NCBI RefSeq assembly: GCF_000315055.1
Contig: NZ_BAER01000014.1
Coordinates: forward strand, 1 to 64,000
DNA: 64,000 nt
Direction: 5' to 3'
Origin: Paraglaciecola polaris LMG 21857
GTDB lineage: Bacteria > Pseudomonadota > Gammaproteobacteria > Enterobacterales > Alteromonadaceae
Of the stretch, positions 22,523-32,679 are shown piece after piece. A program made the translations under genes and the position numbers. The notes beneath the pieces were generated by a model. The model did no database searches. It saw nothing but the letters and a program-made list of their open reading frames with translations, and had not been told where the DNA came from. Every line of letters begins with the position of its first letter. Positions within the stretch are counted from its first letter, which is position 1.

Positions 22523-24154
22523 ATGGAATCCCAACGCAGCTTTTTATTAATTGGCCTTGCCATGGTCAGCTTTCTTTTATGGCAACAATGGCAAGTAGAC
22601 TATGGTCCTCAACCTGCCCAGCCAGTAGAAAGTCAACAAACAGTGGGCAGCGATGCTCCAAACAGCAATGGCGATGTACCTATTGCTACGCCAACAAATA
22701 AAAGTGCGTTACCGACTCAAAGCGTTGTTGGTAAGGTCATATCTGTGACTACTGATACGTTGCAACTGAGCATTAATACCGTAGGTGGTGATGTTATTTC
22801 AGCAAACTTGCTTAAATACCCACTTGAGCAAGGTTCACAGGGCACCTATAGCTTACTGCGCCCTAGCGGCCCGACGATTTTTGTGGCTCAAAGTGGATTG
22901 GTCGGTACCAATGGAATAGATAAAGGCTCACGTCCTACTTATTCTGTAGGCCAAGACAATTTCGTTATGGAAGGTGACTCGCTCACAGTACCTATAACGT
23001 ATACAGCTAAATCCGGTTTACGCGTGACTAAAGAATTTATATTCAGTAAAAACAGTCACGAAGTGAAAGTAAATTATCATGTTGAGAACACCTCTTCAGA
23101 TGTAAAAAGCGTGAAACAGTTCGGACAGTTAAAACAGAGCACCGTGGATCAAGGCGGAAGCATGTTTATGCCAACTTATCGTGGTGGTGCATTCTCTACT
23201 GAAGACGAGCGTTACGAGAAGTACTCCTTTGATGACATGCAAGACAAAAACTTAAATCAATCCACTCCTGCTGGTTGGGCAGCAATGATTGAGCACTACT
23301 TTGTTTCTGCCTGGGTACCACCACAAGATCAGATCAACTCTCTCTATAGTAAAATGACTCAAAACGGTAACGCGATTATCGGTTTTATTGGTCAACCTGT
23401 AGATATCGAATCAGGCCAAAGTGTTGATATTCAAAGCTCGCTTTACCTTGGCCCTAAAGACCAAGATACCTTAGAAAAAATCGCGCGCGGCTTAGATTTA
23501 ACAGTTGATTACGGATTTCTGTGGTGGATATCTAAATATCTCTTCGCCTTCTTGCAGTTCATTCACAGCTTAATTGGTAATTGGGGTTTCTCGATAATCC
23601 TTATCACTATTGTCGTTAAAGGCGCTATGTATCCACTAACGAAAGCACAGTATGAATCAATGGCAAAAATGCGTGCTCTGAAACCGAAAATGGACGCGTT
23701 GAAAGAACGTTATGGCGACGACAAGCAGAAGATGCAGCAAGCCATGATGGAAATGTACAAGAAAGATAAAGTGAACCCTATGGGTGGTTGCTTCCCTCTT
23801 CTTTTACAAATGCCTATCTTTTTAGCCTTATATTGGGTGTTGTTAGAAAGTGTTGAATTACGTCACGCTGACTTCATTTTCTGGATCACTGATTTGTCCG
23901 TTAAAGACCCCTACTTCGTATTGCCTATTTTAACAGGCATAAGTATGTTTTTATTGCAAAAATTACAACCAATGACCATGACGGATCCGATGCAACAGAA
24001 GATCATGCAGTTCATGCCAGTTGCTATGAGTCTGTTCTTTTTCATATTCCCAGCAGGTCTTGTTCTTTATTGGTTAATCAGTAACATCATAACCTTGGTG
24101 CAAGCGAAAATAATTTACGCATCCATGGAAAAACGTGGTTTAAAAACAAAGTAA
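22523..24154 (+). CDS. yidC: Membrane protein insertase YidC
   Basis: YidC inserts and folds inner-membrane proteins, alone or with the Sec machinery. The 543 residues have an N-terminal membrane helix (about 5-22), a large periplasmic beta domain (about 60-340) and the C-terminal insertase core. The core has NWGFSIILITIVVKGAMYPLTKAQYESMAKM, MYKKDKVNPMGGCFPLLLQMPIFLALYWVL and a final helix FPAGLVLYWLISN. Proteins such as ATP synthase subunit c, encoded downstream in this window, are known clients of the family. Confidence 0.98.
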   Translation: MESQRSFLLIGLAMVSFLLWQQWQVDYGPQPAQPVESQQTVGSDAPNSNGDVPIATPTNKSALPTQSVVGKVISVTTDTLQLSINTVGGDVISANLLKYPLEQGSQGTYSLLRPSGPTIFVAQSGLVGTNGIDKGSRPTYSVGQDNFVMEGDSLTVPITYTAKSGLRVTKEFIFSKNSHEVKVNYHVENTSSDVKSVKQFGQLKQSTVDQGGSMFMPTYRGGAFSTEDERYEKYSFDDMQDKNLNQSTPAGWAAMIEHYFVSAWVPPQDQINSLYSKMTQNGNAIIGFIGQPVDIESGQSVDIQSSLYLGPKDQDTLEKIARGLDLTVDYGFLWWISKYLFAFLQFIHSLIGNWGFSIILITIVVKGAMYPLTKAQYESMAKMRALKPKMDALKERYGDDKQKMQQAMMEMYKKDKVNPMGGCFPLLLQMPIFLALYWVLLESVELRHADFIFWITDLSVKDPYFVLPILTGISMFLLQKLQPMTMTDPMQQKIMQFMPVAMSLFFFIFPAGLVLYWLISNIITLVQAKIIYASMEKRGLKTK

Positions 24155-24171
24155 GTATTCACTAATATATT

Positions 24172-24208
24172 GCCCGCCTCTTATTCGCTATAAGTGGCGG
24201 GCTTTTTT
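24172..24208 (+). terminator. Terminator of the rpmH-yidC operon
   Basis: A GC-rich stem GCCCGCC/GGCGGGC, with an inner CTTAT/ATAAG stem, is followed by six T residues, 18 bases after the yidC stop. Confidence 0.88.
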
Positions 24209-24260
24209 ATAACTACGCCTAGCTTTATAATGGCCCCATTCAATCAACAGGAATTTCAAC

Positions 24261-24743
24261 ATGCCTTCATTTGATATTGTTTCAGAGGTCAATTTAGAAG
24301 AAGTAAGAAACGCAGTAGATAACGCCAACAGAGAACTATCTACACGATTTGATTTTCGCGGAGTTGAAGCAAGCTTTGAACTTAAAGAAAGCATAGTCAC
24401 TATGTCATCAGACAGTGATTTTCAATTAAAGCAAATGCTTGATATTTTACGCGGCACCTGCGTAAAACGTGATGTAGATACAGCTGCTTTTGAGGAAAAA
24501 GACGTGCAGCATATAGGTAAAATATATAAACAAGCCATCGCGTTTAAGCAAGGTATAGAACAACCAACAGCAAAAAAACTGATTAAACTAATCAAAGATG
24601 CCAAGATTAAAGTTCAGGCTTCAATCCAAGGCGAACAAGTACGAGTTACCGGAAAAAAGCGCGATGATTTACAGCAAGTTATGGCTCTTGCTAAAAGTAG
24701 TGATTTAGACCAACCACTACAGTTTACTAACTTTAGAGATTAA
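24261..24743 (+). CDS. YajQ family nucleotide-binding protein
   Basis: The 160-residue protein matches the YajQ (UPF0234) family from [26 protein letters not shown] through STRFDFRG to [15 protein letters not shown] and the C-terminal LQFTNFRD. YajQ-type proteins bind nucleotides, and a Xanthomonas member is a cyclic di-GMP effector. Whether this one binds that ligand is not shown by sequence. It lies after the yidC terminator with its own start ATG preceded by AGGAA. Confidence 0.93.
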   Translation: MPSFDIVSEVNLEEVRNAVDNANRELSTRFDFRGVEASFELKESIVTMSSDSDFQLKQMLDILRGTCVKRDVDTAAFEEKDVQHIGKIYKQAIAFKQGIEQPTAKKLIKLIKDAKIKVQASIQGEQVRVTGKKRDDLQQVMALAKSSDLDQPLQFTNFRD

Positions 24744-24751
24744 TAATTAAC

Positions 24752-26134
24752 GTGACTTCTGAGCAAGCCCCCCTTAATCAAGACACCATAGTTGCCCAAG
24801 CCACCGCTAGTGGACGCGGAGGAGTTGGTATCGTTCGTATTTCCGGAGCGTTAGCAGGGAAAGTAGCGGAGCAAATAATTGGCCACATCCCCCCCGTGCG
24901 AAACGCACAATATGTTCCTTTTCTGTCGAAAGATGGTGAACCCCTTGATCAAGGAATTGCGCTGTTTTTTAAAGCTCCCCATTCCTTTACCGGTGAAGAT
25001 GTATTGGAGTTACAAGGGCACGGTGGTCAGGTAGTCTTAGACATGCTCATTAAAGCTACCTTACATATTCCTAATGTACGCTTAGCACGTCCAGGTGAGT
25101 TTAGTGAACGCGCCTATTTAAATGACAAGCTCGATTTGGCGCAGGCTGAAGCGATCGCTGACCTTATCGATGCCAGCTCGGAACAAGCAGCACGAGGGGC
25201 TCTGCGTTCATTACAGGGGGAATTTTCGGGGCACATTAACCATCTTGTAGAGATGTTAACCCATTTAAGAATTTACGTAGAAGCCGCAATCGACTTTCCC
25301 GATGAGGAAATCGATTTTCTGAGTGATGGCAAAGTACAAAAAGACCTTATCGCCATCACTGAACAGCTCTCATCTGTTAAAAAGAGGGCCCAGCAAGGTA
25401 GCTTGTTAAGAGAGGGCATGCGTGTCGTTATCGCGGGTCGTCCTAATGCGGGCAAGTCAAGCCTATTAAATGCGTTAGCTGGACGCGAAGCGGCAATCGT
25501 AACAGCAATAGCCGGGACGACACGTGACGTACTAAAAGAACAGATTCATATTGATGGTATGCCCTTGCATATTATCGATACAGCCGGCCTTAGGGAAAGC
25601 TCTGACGAAGTGGAGCGTATTGGTATTGAACGTGCGTGGCAAGAAATCGATCAAGCAGATCGCGTCTTGTTCATGCTCGACAGTACAGAGTCAATCGAAA
25701 GCGACCCACACAAAATTTGGCCGGATTTTATGCAGCGCTTACCACAGAATATGGGACTCACGGTCATACGCAATAAAGCTGACTTATCTGGTGAAACCGT
25801 CGGTAAGGTGATTACAAATGGTTATGATGTTTTTAACCTTTCAGCTAGCAATAAACAAGGCATTGATATTTTAGCTGAGCACTTAAAAGAATGTATGGGG
25901 TTCCATTCATCAAACGAAGGCCAGTTTATCGCGCGAAGACGCCACATTGACGCAATTGAACGTGCGGAAGAGCATGTTTTACTAGGTAAACAACAACTTG
26001 AAGACAATCTAGCGGGTGAATTGTTAGCTGAAGAACTGCGCTTGGCTCAATCATATTTGAGCGAAATTACCGGCGAATTTAGCTCTGATGATTTATTAGG
26101 TAAAATATTTTCTTCTTTTTGCATTGGTAAATAA
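24752..26134 (+). CDS. mnmE: tRNA modification GTPase MnmE
   Basis: MnmE acts with MnmG, also encoded in this window, to modify the wobble uridine of several tRNAs (cmnm5U/mnm5U). An N-terminal folate-binding domain ([37 protein letters not shown]) is followed by helical parts and an inserted G domain with [18 protein letters not shown] and NKAD. The family's C-terminal FCIGK motif is intact. The start is GTG, eight bases after the YajQ gene. The 460-residue length is normal. Confidence 0.98.
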   Translation: MTSEQAPLNQDTIVAQATASGRGGVGIVRISGALAGKVAEQIIGHIPPVRNAQYVPFLSKDGEPLDQGIALFFKAPHSFTGEDVLELQGHGGQVVLDMLIKATLHIPNVRLARPGEFSERAYLNDKLDLAQAEAIADLIDASSEQAARGALRSLQGEFSGHINHLVEMLTHLRIYVEAAIDFPDEEIDFLSDGKVQKDLIAITEQLSSVKKRAQQGSLLREGMRVVIAGRPNAGKSSLLNALAGREAAIVTAIAGTTRDVLKEQIHIDGMPLHIIDTAGLRESSDEVERIGIERAWQEIDQADRVLFMLDSTESIESDPHKIWPDFMQRLPQNMGLTVIRNKADLSGETVGKVITNGYDVFNLSASNKQGIDILAEHLKECMGFHSSNEGQFIARRRHIDAIERAEEHVLLGKQQLEDNLAGELLAEELRLAQSYLSEITGEFSSDDLLGKIFSSFCIGK

Positions 26135-26516
26135 CCTTAGATTAATTCTATTATTGACCGTCTATTATCTCACTAAGGTAAGTTGTATTCGGCTTACCTT
26201 ATCTCCCCCCCGCCGAATTAGAACAAAATAACCAGACTCTATAATTAATTGCACGGCATAAACCATTTCACGATAACAAAATGAAATATGCTGATTATTA
26301 ATTATAATTTTTTATACAAAGAATACTAAAACGAACTTTTCGTTATCAATATTAAACATAAAGGTAAATATATATAACTTTAATATACTGGTAACTTAAT
26401 ACTTGATTACAAACAAATAAAATGCGGCCAATTATAAATGACACGTTGCGTTAAGCATGGTCGTGCCAATATATGCAATGTACAATGATTTTATGACACA
26501 GTGGGAAAACAAAACA
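26135..26516. other. Intergenic region between mnmE and mioC
   Basis: About 380 AT-rich bases hold no gene. Near the mnmE end an inverted repeat TAAGGTAAG/CTTACCTTA (26174-26201) could fold but lacks a T run, so it is a weak terminator candidate. The remainder presumably includes the mioC promoter. Confidence 0.4.
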
Positions 26517-26954
26517 ATGGTAGATTTTGAGATCATAGTAGGTAGTGTGCTCGGTGCGAGTGAATATGTTGCTGAAGCCATAGAAGAAAAATTGACTGAA
26601 TACAAATTGACTTCCCAGGTTCATTTATCTCCGGATCTAACAGAAATATCGAACGCTGCGACGTGGATAATTTGTACCTCTACTCACGGTGCTGGGGACC
26701 TTCCCGATAATATTCATAAATTTATCAAGCAGGTTGAATCAACAGATTTAAGCGGCACTACTTTTATACTGGTTGGGCTTGGTGATAGCAGCTACGACAC
26801 ATTTTGTCATGGCGCATTAAAGATTGAAAAAATACTAAAGAACAGCGGCGCTAGGCTAGATACACCGGCACTCAATATCGACGTTTTGAATCAACCTATT
26901 CCTGAGCACTCAGCTATTCAGTGGTTAGAAATTTGGTTAGATAGTAGAGGATAG
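26517..26954 (+). CDS. mioC: Flavodoxin-like protein MioC
   Basis: MioC is an FMN-binding flavodoxin-like protein usually next to oriC. EIIVGSVLGASEYVAEAIEEKL, then CTSTHGAGDLPDNI and GLGDSSYDTFCHGALKIEK, match the E. coli protein. Several in-frame starts exist from 26457. The ATG at 26517 gives MVDFEIIVGS and 145 residues, close to the E. coli start and length. It is transcribed towards oriC as in E. coli, but two genes stand between it and the origin here. Confidence 0.92.
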   Translation: MVDFEIIVGSVLGASEYVAEAIEEKLTEYKLTSQVHLSPDLTEISNAATWIICTSTHGAGDLPDNIHKFIKQVESTDLSGTTFILVGLGDSSYDTFCHGALKIEKILKNSGARLDTPALNIDVLNQPIPEHSAIQWLEIWLDSRG

Positions 26955-26957
26955 ATC

Positions 26958-27632
26958 TTGGATAAGTGGTTGAATGAAGCAGAACAAAAGGCATTAAATC
27001 AAGCGTTGAGTAACGACGCTCGAGTGCTGTATTTAATGGGCTTAAAACCGTCTGTTGATCTTAAAACCGGTAAAACACAGCCACTTAACTATAAATCATT
27101 GTTAAACATGCTAAATGCAAAAGAAAGTAGGTTTACGCTCGGCCGCCAAGTCAATAGCTTAATTAAAGAGTTAAGCCAAGTAGAACTAGTCAGCTTTATT
27201 GATGAAGTCGATTTGAATAAAAGCTTCAACGGCAAAATATTACTACTTCCATTACTTATGATTACGCCCGATGATTATAGTCAGCTTCATTTGCAATGGC
27301 AGAAAATGAGTACAGACTGGTCACCAAACGCTACATTGTATGCTGATTTAGCCAAACTCGTGGGTATTATAGACAGTGCATTTTCCGGACATGAGCTTGG
27401 CGATTTCGTGGCATATTGGTTAGGACGTCCGCAAACTCAATTTACTCAATTTCAATGGACACAAAAATTTGTATTCAACGTAAAACAAAAACGTCTTGCC
27501 AAAAATATTAAAGCTATCCATAAAGTAGGTAATCAAGTTATTACTGCAAAAGCAGGTGTCGTAGCGGACGAGAACGCAAAAAATCTGGTTGCTAAATACA
27601 GTAATAAACTTAAAACTACCTCTAACTCATGA
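26958..27632 (+). CDS. DnaT-like primosomal protein
   Basis: The C-terminal part (residues about 117-180) resembles the DNA-binding domain of E. coli DnaT: DWSPNATLYADLAKLVG, then ELGDFVAYWLGRP and FQWTQKFVFNVKQ correspond to the DWQP..., ELASFIAYWQ and VQWQQKLARSL segments. DnaT helps restart replication and works with the helicase loader DnaC. The N-terminal half (about 1-110) has no family I recognise. The TTG start is three bases after the mioC stop with AGAGGA upstream. Adjacent dnaC supports the assignment; the precise role is inferred. Confidence 0.72.
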   Translation: MDKWLNEAEQKALNQALSNDARVLYLMGLKPSVDLKTGKTQPLNYKSLLNMLNAKESRFTLGRQVNSLIKELSQVELVSFIDEVDLNKSFNGKILLLPLLMITPDDYSQLHLQWQKMSTDWSPNATLYADLAKLVGIIDSAFSGHELGDFVAYWLGRPQTQFTQFQWTQKFVFNVKQKRLAKNIKAIHKVGNQVITAKAGVVADENAKNLVAKYSNKLKTTSNS

Positions 27633-27651
27633 TCACCGGTGGAATATTGTC

Positions 27652-28467
27652 ATGAAAAGTCTGAAAGATAGAATAGAGCAACTCGGTAAAACACTCGGTA
27701 GAAAGCACATTCCCGAATCTTATACCGATTATAAAACCGTGAGAATAGAGCACGAAGCATTAGCTAATCGCGACGTGCGTCTATTACAAAAAGAAGGCAA
27801 ACGTAGCCGTATACAAGATCTACACGGGCGTTCTGATCTCAACCCAAAATGGACCTTTGATAATTTGATTGAAGACAGTGACGACGTAAAAGAAGCGATA
27901 AGCATCGCGCATTCTTTTATTGCTGCTCACGAAGATCCTGCATGGCGTAAAAGTGGTTCACATATGATGATATTTTACGGCGACTACGGACGCGGGAAAT
28001 CACACACAGCGGGCGCTATCGCCCATGAACTGATAAACCAATATGAAATAACCGTATTGTATCGTCAGCTATCAACACTCTTAGAAATGCGCTTTTTCTC
28101 ATACGATTACAGCGCAACAGACAAAGTAGGAGAGAAATTCCGAGAAATCAACCAGGAGCTATTAGACGTCGACTTACTAATTCTTGATGAAGTATGTGTT
28201 AATGAGTCGGCCCTTAAAAAGAACGCCCAAAGCTGGCTAGGTAACCTTCTTAGACAACGTTTAGCCCATAATAAAAATTGTATATTAATTACTAATCATA
28301 ATTTAGCTGAACTTGAGCAAGCCCTTGGTAGCTATTGCTTTGAGTCCATTAAGGAATACGACACTTATAAAGTACGATTTGAGGGTCCTAGTCGCAGAAA
28401 GGAAATAATTCCGACTCAGGTCGAATCACATCGAGCAACAGGGTATCAACCTAATCAAGTAAAATAA
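27652..28467 (+). CDS. dnaC: DnaC-like replicative helicase loader
   Basis: DnaC-type AAA+ ATPases load DnaB helicase onto single-stranded DNA. In 271 residues the protein has Walker A GDYGRGKS (residues 110-117), Walker B DLLILDE (about 174-180) and a sensor-1-like ILITNHN (about 211-217). A DnaC-like N-terminus with a basic, helical stretch precedes them. The ATG at 27652 follows GGTGGA; a longer frame begins at a TTG within the previous gene. The DnaT-like gene ends 19 bases upstream and oriC follows. It could also be an IstB-like ATPase, but no transposase is nearby and the DnaT neighbour favours DnaC. Confidence 0.78.
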   Translation: MKSLKDRIEQLGKTLGRKHIPESYTDYKTVRIEHEALANRDVRLLQKEGKRSRIQDLHGRSDLNPKWTFDNLIEDSDDVKEAISIAHSFIAAHEDPAWRKSGSHMMIFYGDYGRGKSHTAGAIAHELINQYEITVLYRQLSTLLEMRFFSYDYSATDKVGEKFREINQELLDVDLLILDEVCVNESALKKNAQSWLGNLLRQRLAHNKNCILITNHNLAELEQALGSYCFESIKEYDTYKVRFEGPSRRKEIIPTQVESHRATGYQPNQVK

Positions 28468-28488
28468 TGTCTTAAAGGCAAGCATAAA

Positions 28489-29113
28489 GATCACCCATTC
28501 GCAGCAAAGTAAGATCCTTAATCAAGAGATCTTACCTTTCTCGATCTAAAAACTAGGATCCTATCGGTTAATATTAACCCTATTTTCAGCAAAATTGACT
28601 TTTGAACAGAAGCGACTCTAGCCAGTTGACGCCTTATATACTTGCTATAACGGCAAATTATTTACTATTTTGCATTTATTTCATTGCAGCATAAAAAAAA
28701 ATATTCGTTAGATCCCTGACTTATACACAAGGCGATCAAGGATCATGATCCATAATGCACAAGTGAGACTACGCGCCAACTAGCGCTAGATCATGCAATT
28801 AGAGATCACACTTTATACACAGTTAGATCAAACCTTATCCTTAATTGTGCATAAAACTATGTATAACTGCTGTATATTAAGGATATATCCACGGGATAAT
28901 ATTAAGCCTAGATCGCCCTGTGGATAAGATCGCTAGTTACCCCCAAGCTATACAACTTAGATCAAGGATTGATCACAACAAAACATTGCTCACAAGCTAT
29001 TGATAATACAAATAAATATACGGTTACACACAGATCATGCGATCCCTAATAATAATAATAATAAGTAAAGATCTAAATAGATCTTATAAAGATTAAGCAA
29101 GATCGGTTCGATC
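28489..29113. other. oriC: Chromosomal replication origin oriC
   Basis: This gene-free stretch before mnmG contains 22 GATC sites by my count, against roughly two or three expected, as in Dam/SeqA-controlled origins. Four 9-mers fit the DnaA consensus TTATNCACA: 28721-28729 (+), 28813-28821 (+), 28846-28854 (-) and 28919-28927 (-, perfect TTATCCACA). A weaker box, TTACACACA, is at 29024. The mnmG-proximal end is very AT-rich, with GATCT-containing repeats (29070-29095) resembling the E. coli unwinding 13-mers on the minus strand. Position between mioC and mnmG matches E. coli. Confidence 0.93.
29047..29095. promoter_or_regulatory. DNA unwinding element of oriC with TAA triplets
   Basis: Six tandem TAA triplets (29047-29064) come 14 bases after a weak DnaA box (29024-29032) and a GC-richer spacer. 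Two AGATCT-containing AT-rich repeats follow. The layout box, spacer, triplets resembles the DnaA-trio unwinding module described in B. subtilis. Assignment is by pattern. Confidence 0.6.
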
Positions 29114-29205
29114 TTCTGAATGAATTTTAAGCATTTCACTTATGCTAAATAACATATAGAATATGTGCCCCTTTTTTGGGATATACATGATTAAAGAGGT
29201 AGTAA

Positions 29206-31107
29206 ATGTTTTATCAACAACAGTTTGATGTAATCGTAGTTGGTGGTGGTCACGCAGGGACAGAAGCGGCACTTGCGGCTGCCCGTATGGGTTCAAAAAC
29301 CCTGTTACTGACACATAACATTGAAACCTTAGGTCAAATGTCATGTAACCCGGCAATTGGTGGAATTGGTAAAGGCCATTTGGTTAAAGAAATTGATGCT
29401 CTGGGTGGAAGTATGGCAAAAGCCATTGACAAAGGTGGGATCCAATTCCGCACTTTAAATTCCAGCAAAGGCCCCGCTGTAAGGGCTACACGTGCTCAAG
29501 CAGATAGATCATTGTATCGATCTGAGATACGCAACATCATAGAAAATCAAGAAAATTTGACCATTTTCCAACAGTCCTGCGATGATCTGATCGTTGAAAA
29601 TAACCGGGTCACTGGCGTAGTGACTCAGATGGGTCTTAAATTTCGTGGTAACGCAGTTGTAATCACCGTAGGGACCTTTTTAGGTGGCACCATTCACATA
29701 GGAATGGAAAATTACAAAGGTGGACGTGCCGGTGATCCTCCTTCGATTGCCCTAGCAGATCGTTTACGTGCATTGCCATTCAGGGTAGCTAGGTTAAAAA
29801 CAGGTACCCCAGCACGTTTAGACTCAAGAACCCTCGATTATAGCGTCATGCAAGAACAGCTCGGTGACAGTCCTATTCCGGTATTTTCATTCATGGGAAA
29901 AGTAGAAGATCACCCTAAGCAAATCGCGTGTTACATCACCCATACCAATACTCAAACACATGATATTATTCGCGGGGGGCTAGATCGCTCACCCATGTAT
30001 ACCGGTGTTATTGAGGGTATTGGGCCTCGTTATTGCCCGTCCATTGAAGACAAAATCAATCGCTTTGCAGATAAAGATTCTCATCAAATATTTGTTGAGC
30101 CAGAGGGCTTAAATAGCATTGAAGTTTACCCTAATGGTATTTCAACTAGCCTACCCTTTGATGTTCAATTTGCTTTGGTTCGTTCGATTAAGGGTTTTGA
30201 AAATGCCCATATTATTCGGCCAGGTTATGCGATCGAATATGACTTTTTCGATCCAAGAGATCTGAAGCAAACGTTAGAAACAAAATTTATTAAAGGTCTC
30301 TTTTTTGCTGGCCAAATTAACGGTACTACGGGCTACGAAGAAGCAGGAGCCCAGGGCCTAGTCGCAGGTGCTAACGCTTCATTGCAATGCCAAGGTAAAG
30401 ATCCTTTGATCTTACGTCGTGACGAAGCGTACATGGGGGTTCTTATCGATGATCTGGCAACCATGGGAACCAAAGAACCCTACCGCATGTTTACCAGCCG
30501 TGCAGAATACCGTTTGTTACTCCGGGAAGATAATGCCGATATCCGATTAACTGAAAAAGGTTATGCTCTTGGTTTAGTTGATGAAGAACGTTGGCAAGCA
30601 TTCAATATCAAATTAGAAGCAATAGAACTTGAACGCCAACGTTTACGTGAAACATGGGTGCATCCCAAACACGCAGCGAGTGAGATACTCAATCCTTTGT
30701 TGAAAAACCCTTTGAGTAAAGAAAACACCTTAGAGGATCTGATTAGGCGTCCGGAGATGACCTATGAAACGTTGATGAAGGTGACTGAGTTTGGTCCAGG
30801 GATCACCGATCCCAAGGCCGCTGAGCAAGTAGAAATTCAAATCAAATATGCGGGATACATCGAACGTCAGCATGATGAAATCGCTAAATCACGTAAAAAT
30901 GAAAATACCTTGATCCCACTTGATTTTAATTACAGTCAAATTTCAGGATTGTCTAATGAAGTTGTGGCTAAACTTAGCGATGCCAGACCTGAAACATTAG
31001 GCTTAGCATCACGTATATCTGGTATTACACCGGCTGCAATATCGTTGCTTTTGGTCTATTTAAAAAAGCATGGTTTATTAAGAAAGTCAGAGCGTAAAAC
31101 AGCCTAA
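29206..31107 (+). CDS. mnmG: tRNA uridine 5-carboxymethylaminomethyl modification enzyme MnmG
   Basis: MnmG (GidA) is the FAD-binding partner of MnmE in wobble-uridine modification. The 633 residues begin with the dinucleotide-binding motif [21 protein letters not shown]. The family blocks [23 protein letters not shown] and [18 protein letters not shown] follow. The ATG at 29206 is preceded by AGAGGT. It is the first gene to the right of oriC, as in most gammaproteobacteria, and is followed by rsmG with a one-base overlap. Confidence 0.98.
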   Translation: MFYQQQFDVIVVGGGHAGTEAALAAARMGSKTLLLTHNIETLGQMSCNPAIGGIGKGHLVKEIDALGGSMAKAIDKGGIQFRTLNSSKGPAVRATRAQADRSLYRSEIRNIIENQENLTIFQQSCDDLIVENNRVTGVVTQMGLKFRGNAVVITVGTFLGGTIHIGMENYKGGRAGDPPSIALADRLRALPFRVARLKTGTPARLDSRTLDYSVMQEQLGDSPIPVFSFMGKVEDHPKQIACYITHTNTQTHDIIRGGLDRSPMYTGVIEGIGPRYCPSIEDKINRFADKDSHQIFVEPEGLNSIEVYPNGISTSLPFDVQFALVRSIKGFENAHIIRPGYAIEYDFFDPRDLKQTLETKFIKGLFFAGQINGTTGYEEAGAQGLVAGANASLQCQGKDPLILRRDEAYMGVLIDDLATMGTKEPYRMFTSRAEYRLLLREDNADIRLTEKGYALGLVDEERWQAFNIKLEAIELERQRLRETWVHPKHAASEILNPLLKNPLSKENTLEDLIRRPEMTYETLMKVTEFGPGITDPKAAEQVEIQIKYAGYIERQHDEIAKSRKNENTLIPLDFNYSQISGLSNEVVAKLSDARPETLGLASRISGITPAAISLLLVYLKKHGLLRKSERKTA

Positions 31108-31745
31108 TGTCAGATAACACTGAATATTTAACCAATTTACTCGCTGGCCACATCAGCAAAACCGATTTACAGGTATCTGATGCTCAGATCACGCAGCTCA
31201 TTGGTTTTGTGCGGCTAATTCAAAAATGGAATAAAGCGTACAACCTCACCTCTGTGCGCGATCCTGAGTCGATGTTGTTAAAACACATCATGGATTCTAT
31301 CGTGGTTGCTCCATACTTGGATCAAAGTTATTACATTGATGTAGGTACGGGGCCTGGTTTACCTGGGATCCCCCTAGCGATCATGCTGCCACAAACACAT
31401 TTCACTTTACTTGACAGTTTGGGTAAGCGTGTTCGTTTTATGAAGCAAGTTGCCTATGAGCTTAAGTTAGATAATATTCAGCCAGTTCAATCCCGAGTAG
31501 AAGACTTTGTTAGTCCCCATCAACTGGATGGTGTGCTGAGCCGGGCATTTGCCTCGTTAAATGACATGTTGACTTGGTGTCAGCACTTAATTAACGAAAA
31601 TGGCTCATTTGTCGCACTCAAAGGGCAATTGCCCCAACAAGAGATAGATGAGTTACCTGAGGGCTTTACTGTCATAGACGTTGTTCAATTACACGTACCT
31701 ACATTAGACGGAGAAAGACATCTCGTTAAGATTGTTAAGTCTTAA
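31107..31745 (+). CDS. rsmG: 16S rRNA m7G527 methyltransferase RsmG
   Basis: RsmG (GidB) methylates G527 of 16S rRNA using S-adenosylmethionine. The 212 residues contain [25 protein letters not shown] and the cofactor loop [17 protein letters not shown]. Length is normal. Its ATG overlaps the mnmG stop by one base (TAATG), so translation is coupled. Confidence 0.97.
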   Translation: MSDNTEYLTNLLAGHISKTDLQVSDAQITQLIGFVRLIQKWNKAYNLTSVRDPESMLLKHIMDSIVVAPYLDQSYYIDVGTGPGLPGIPLAIMLPQTHFTLLDSLGKRVRFMKQVAYELKLDNIQPVQSRVEDFVSPHQLDGVLSRAFASLNDMLTWCQHLINENGSFVALKGQLPQQEIDELPEGFTVIDVVQLHVPTLDGERHLVKIVKS

Positions 31746-31857
31746 TTGAGCATTTCTTTTTTGCAGCAAAAGCTTTATCTTCTGCTAGATAATTTTTTCA
31801 CTTTGCGCATCAGTTGCTTTCAACTGAATGGCGACATATAACCACTGGAATACTATT

Positions 31858-32646
31858 TTGGGAAAAGTCATTGCAATTGCCAATCAAAAAGGTGGCGTAG
31901 GTAAAACTACTACTGCGGTGAATGTTGCTGCCTCTATGGCGGCTACCAAGCGTAAAGTCTTGTTGATCGATTTAGATCCACAAGGGAATGCCACCATGGG
32001 AAGCGGTGTTGATAAATATGATGCACCCAATACCTGTTATGAATTACTGATCGAAGAAAAACCGATCAAAGACGTGGTTATTTCAGACACCACAGGTAAA
32101 TATGACTTAATCGCCGCCAATGCAGATGTAACTGCTGCGGAAATTAAGTTAATGGAAGTGTTTGCCAGAGAAGTCCGTTTAAGGAATGCGCTTGCGCCCG
32201 TGCGTAATTACTACGATTTTATTTTCATCGATTGCCCGCCTTCACTGAATCAATTAACGGTGAACGCAATGGCGGCAGCAGATTCCGTACTGGTACCTAT
32301 GCAGTGTGAATATTACGCACTTGAAGGATTAACCGCCTTAATGGATACCATAAAGAAACTCGCTTCGGTGGTAAATCCAGAATTAACAATTGAAGGGGTG
32401 TTACGCACCATGTACGATCCGCGCAATCGTCTTGCTAATGATGTGTCTGAGCAACTAAAACGCCATTTTGGTGAGCAAGTATACCGTACTGTAATACCGC
32501 GTAATGTCCGTTTAGCAGAAGCGCCAAGCTTCGGTACACCAGCGATGTACTATGACCGCTCCTCAACTGGGTCAAAAGCTTATTTAGCGTTAGCGGGAGA
32601 AATACTCCGCCGTGGCAAAAAAGATAGCGTTTCCAAAGTTAGTTAA
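31858..32646 (+). CDS. parA: Chromosome partitioning ATPase ParA (Soj)
   Basis: ParA is a deviant Walker ATPase that moves ParB-parS complexes to separate origins. The N-terminus GKVIAIANQKGGVGKTTT holds the deviant Walker A lysine. DLDPQGNATMGSG and FIDCPPSL are also typical. An upstream ATG at 31828 would add ten residues without a ribosome site. I chose the TTG at 31858 because the family begins just before GKVIAIANQ, giving 262 residues. parB follows after 33 bases. Confidence 0.95.
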   Translation: MGKVIAIANQKGGVGKTTTAVNVAASMAATKRKVLLIDLDPQGNATMGSGVDKYDAPNTCYELLIEEKPIKDVVISDTTGKYDLIAANADVTAAEIKLMEVFAREVRLRNALAPVRNYYDFIFIDCPPSLNQLTVNAMAAADSVLVPMQCEYYALEGLTALMDTIKKLASVVNPELTIEGVLRTMYDPRNRLANDVSEQLKRHFGEQVYRTVIPRNVRLAEAPSFGTPAMYYDRSSTGSKAYLALAGEILRRGKKDSVSKVS

Positions 32647-32679
32647 CTGAATATTAATACGGGTTGAATAGAGAATTAC

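Noticed and set aside
27652-28467. Reading the DnaC-like gene as an insertion-sequence IstB protein
   Set aside because: There is no transposase or terminal repeat nearby, and a DnaT-like gene precedes it next to oriC.
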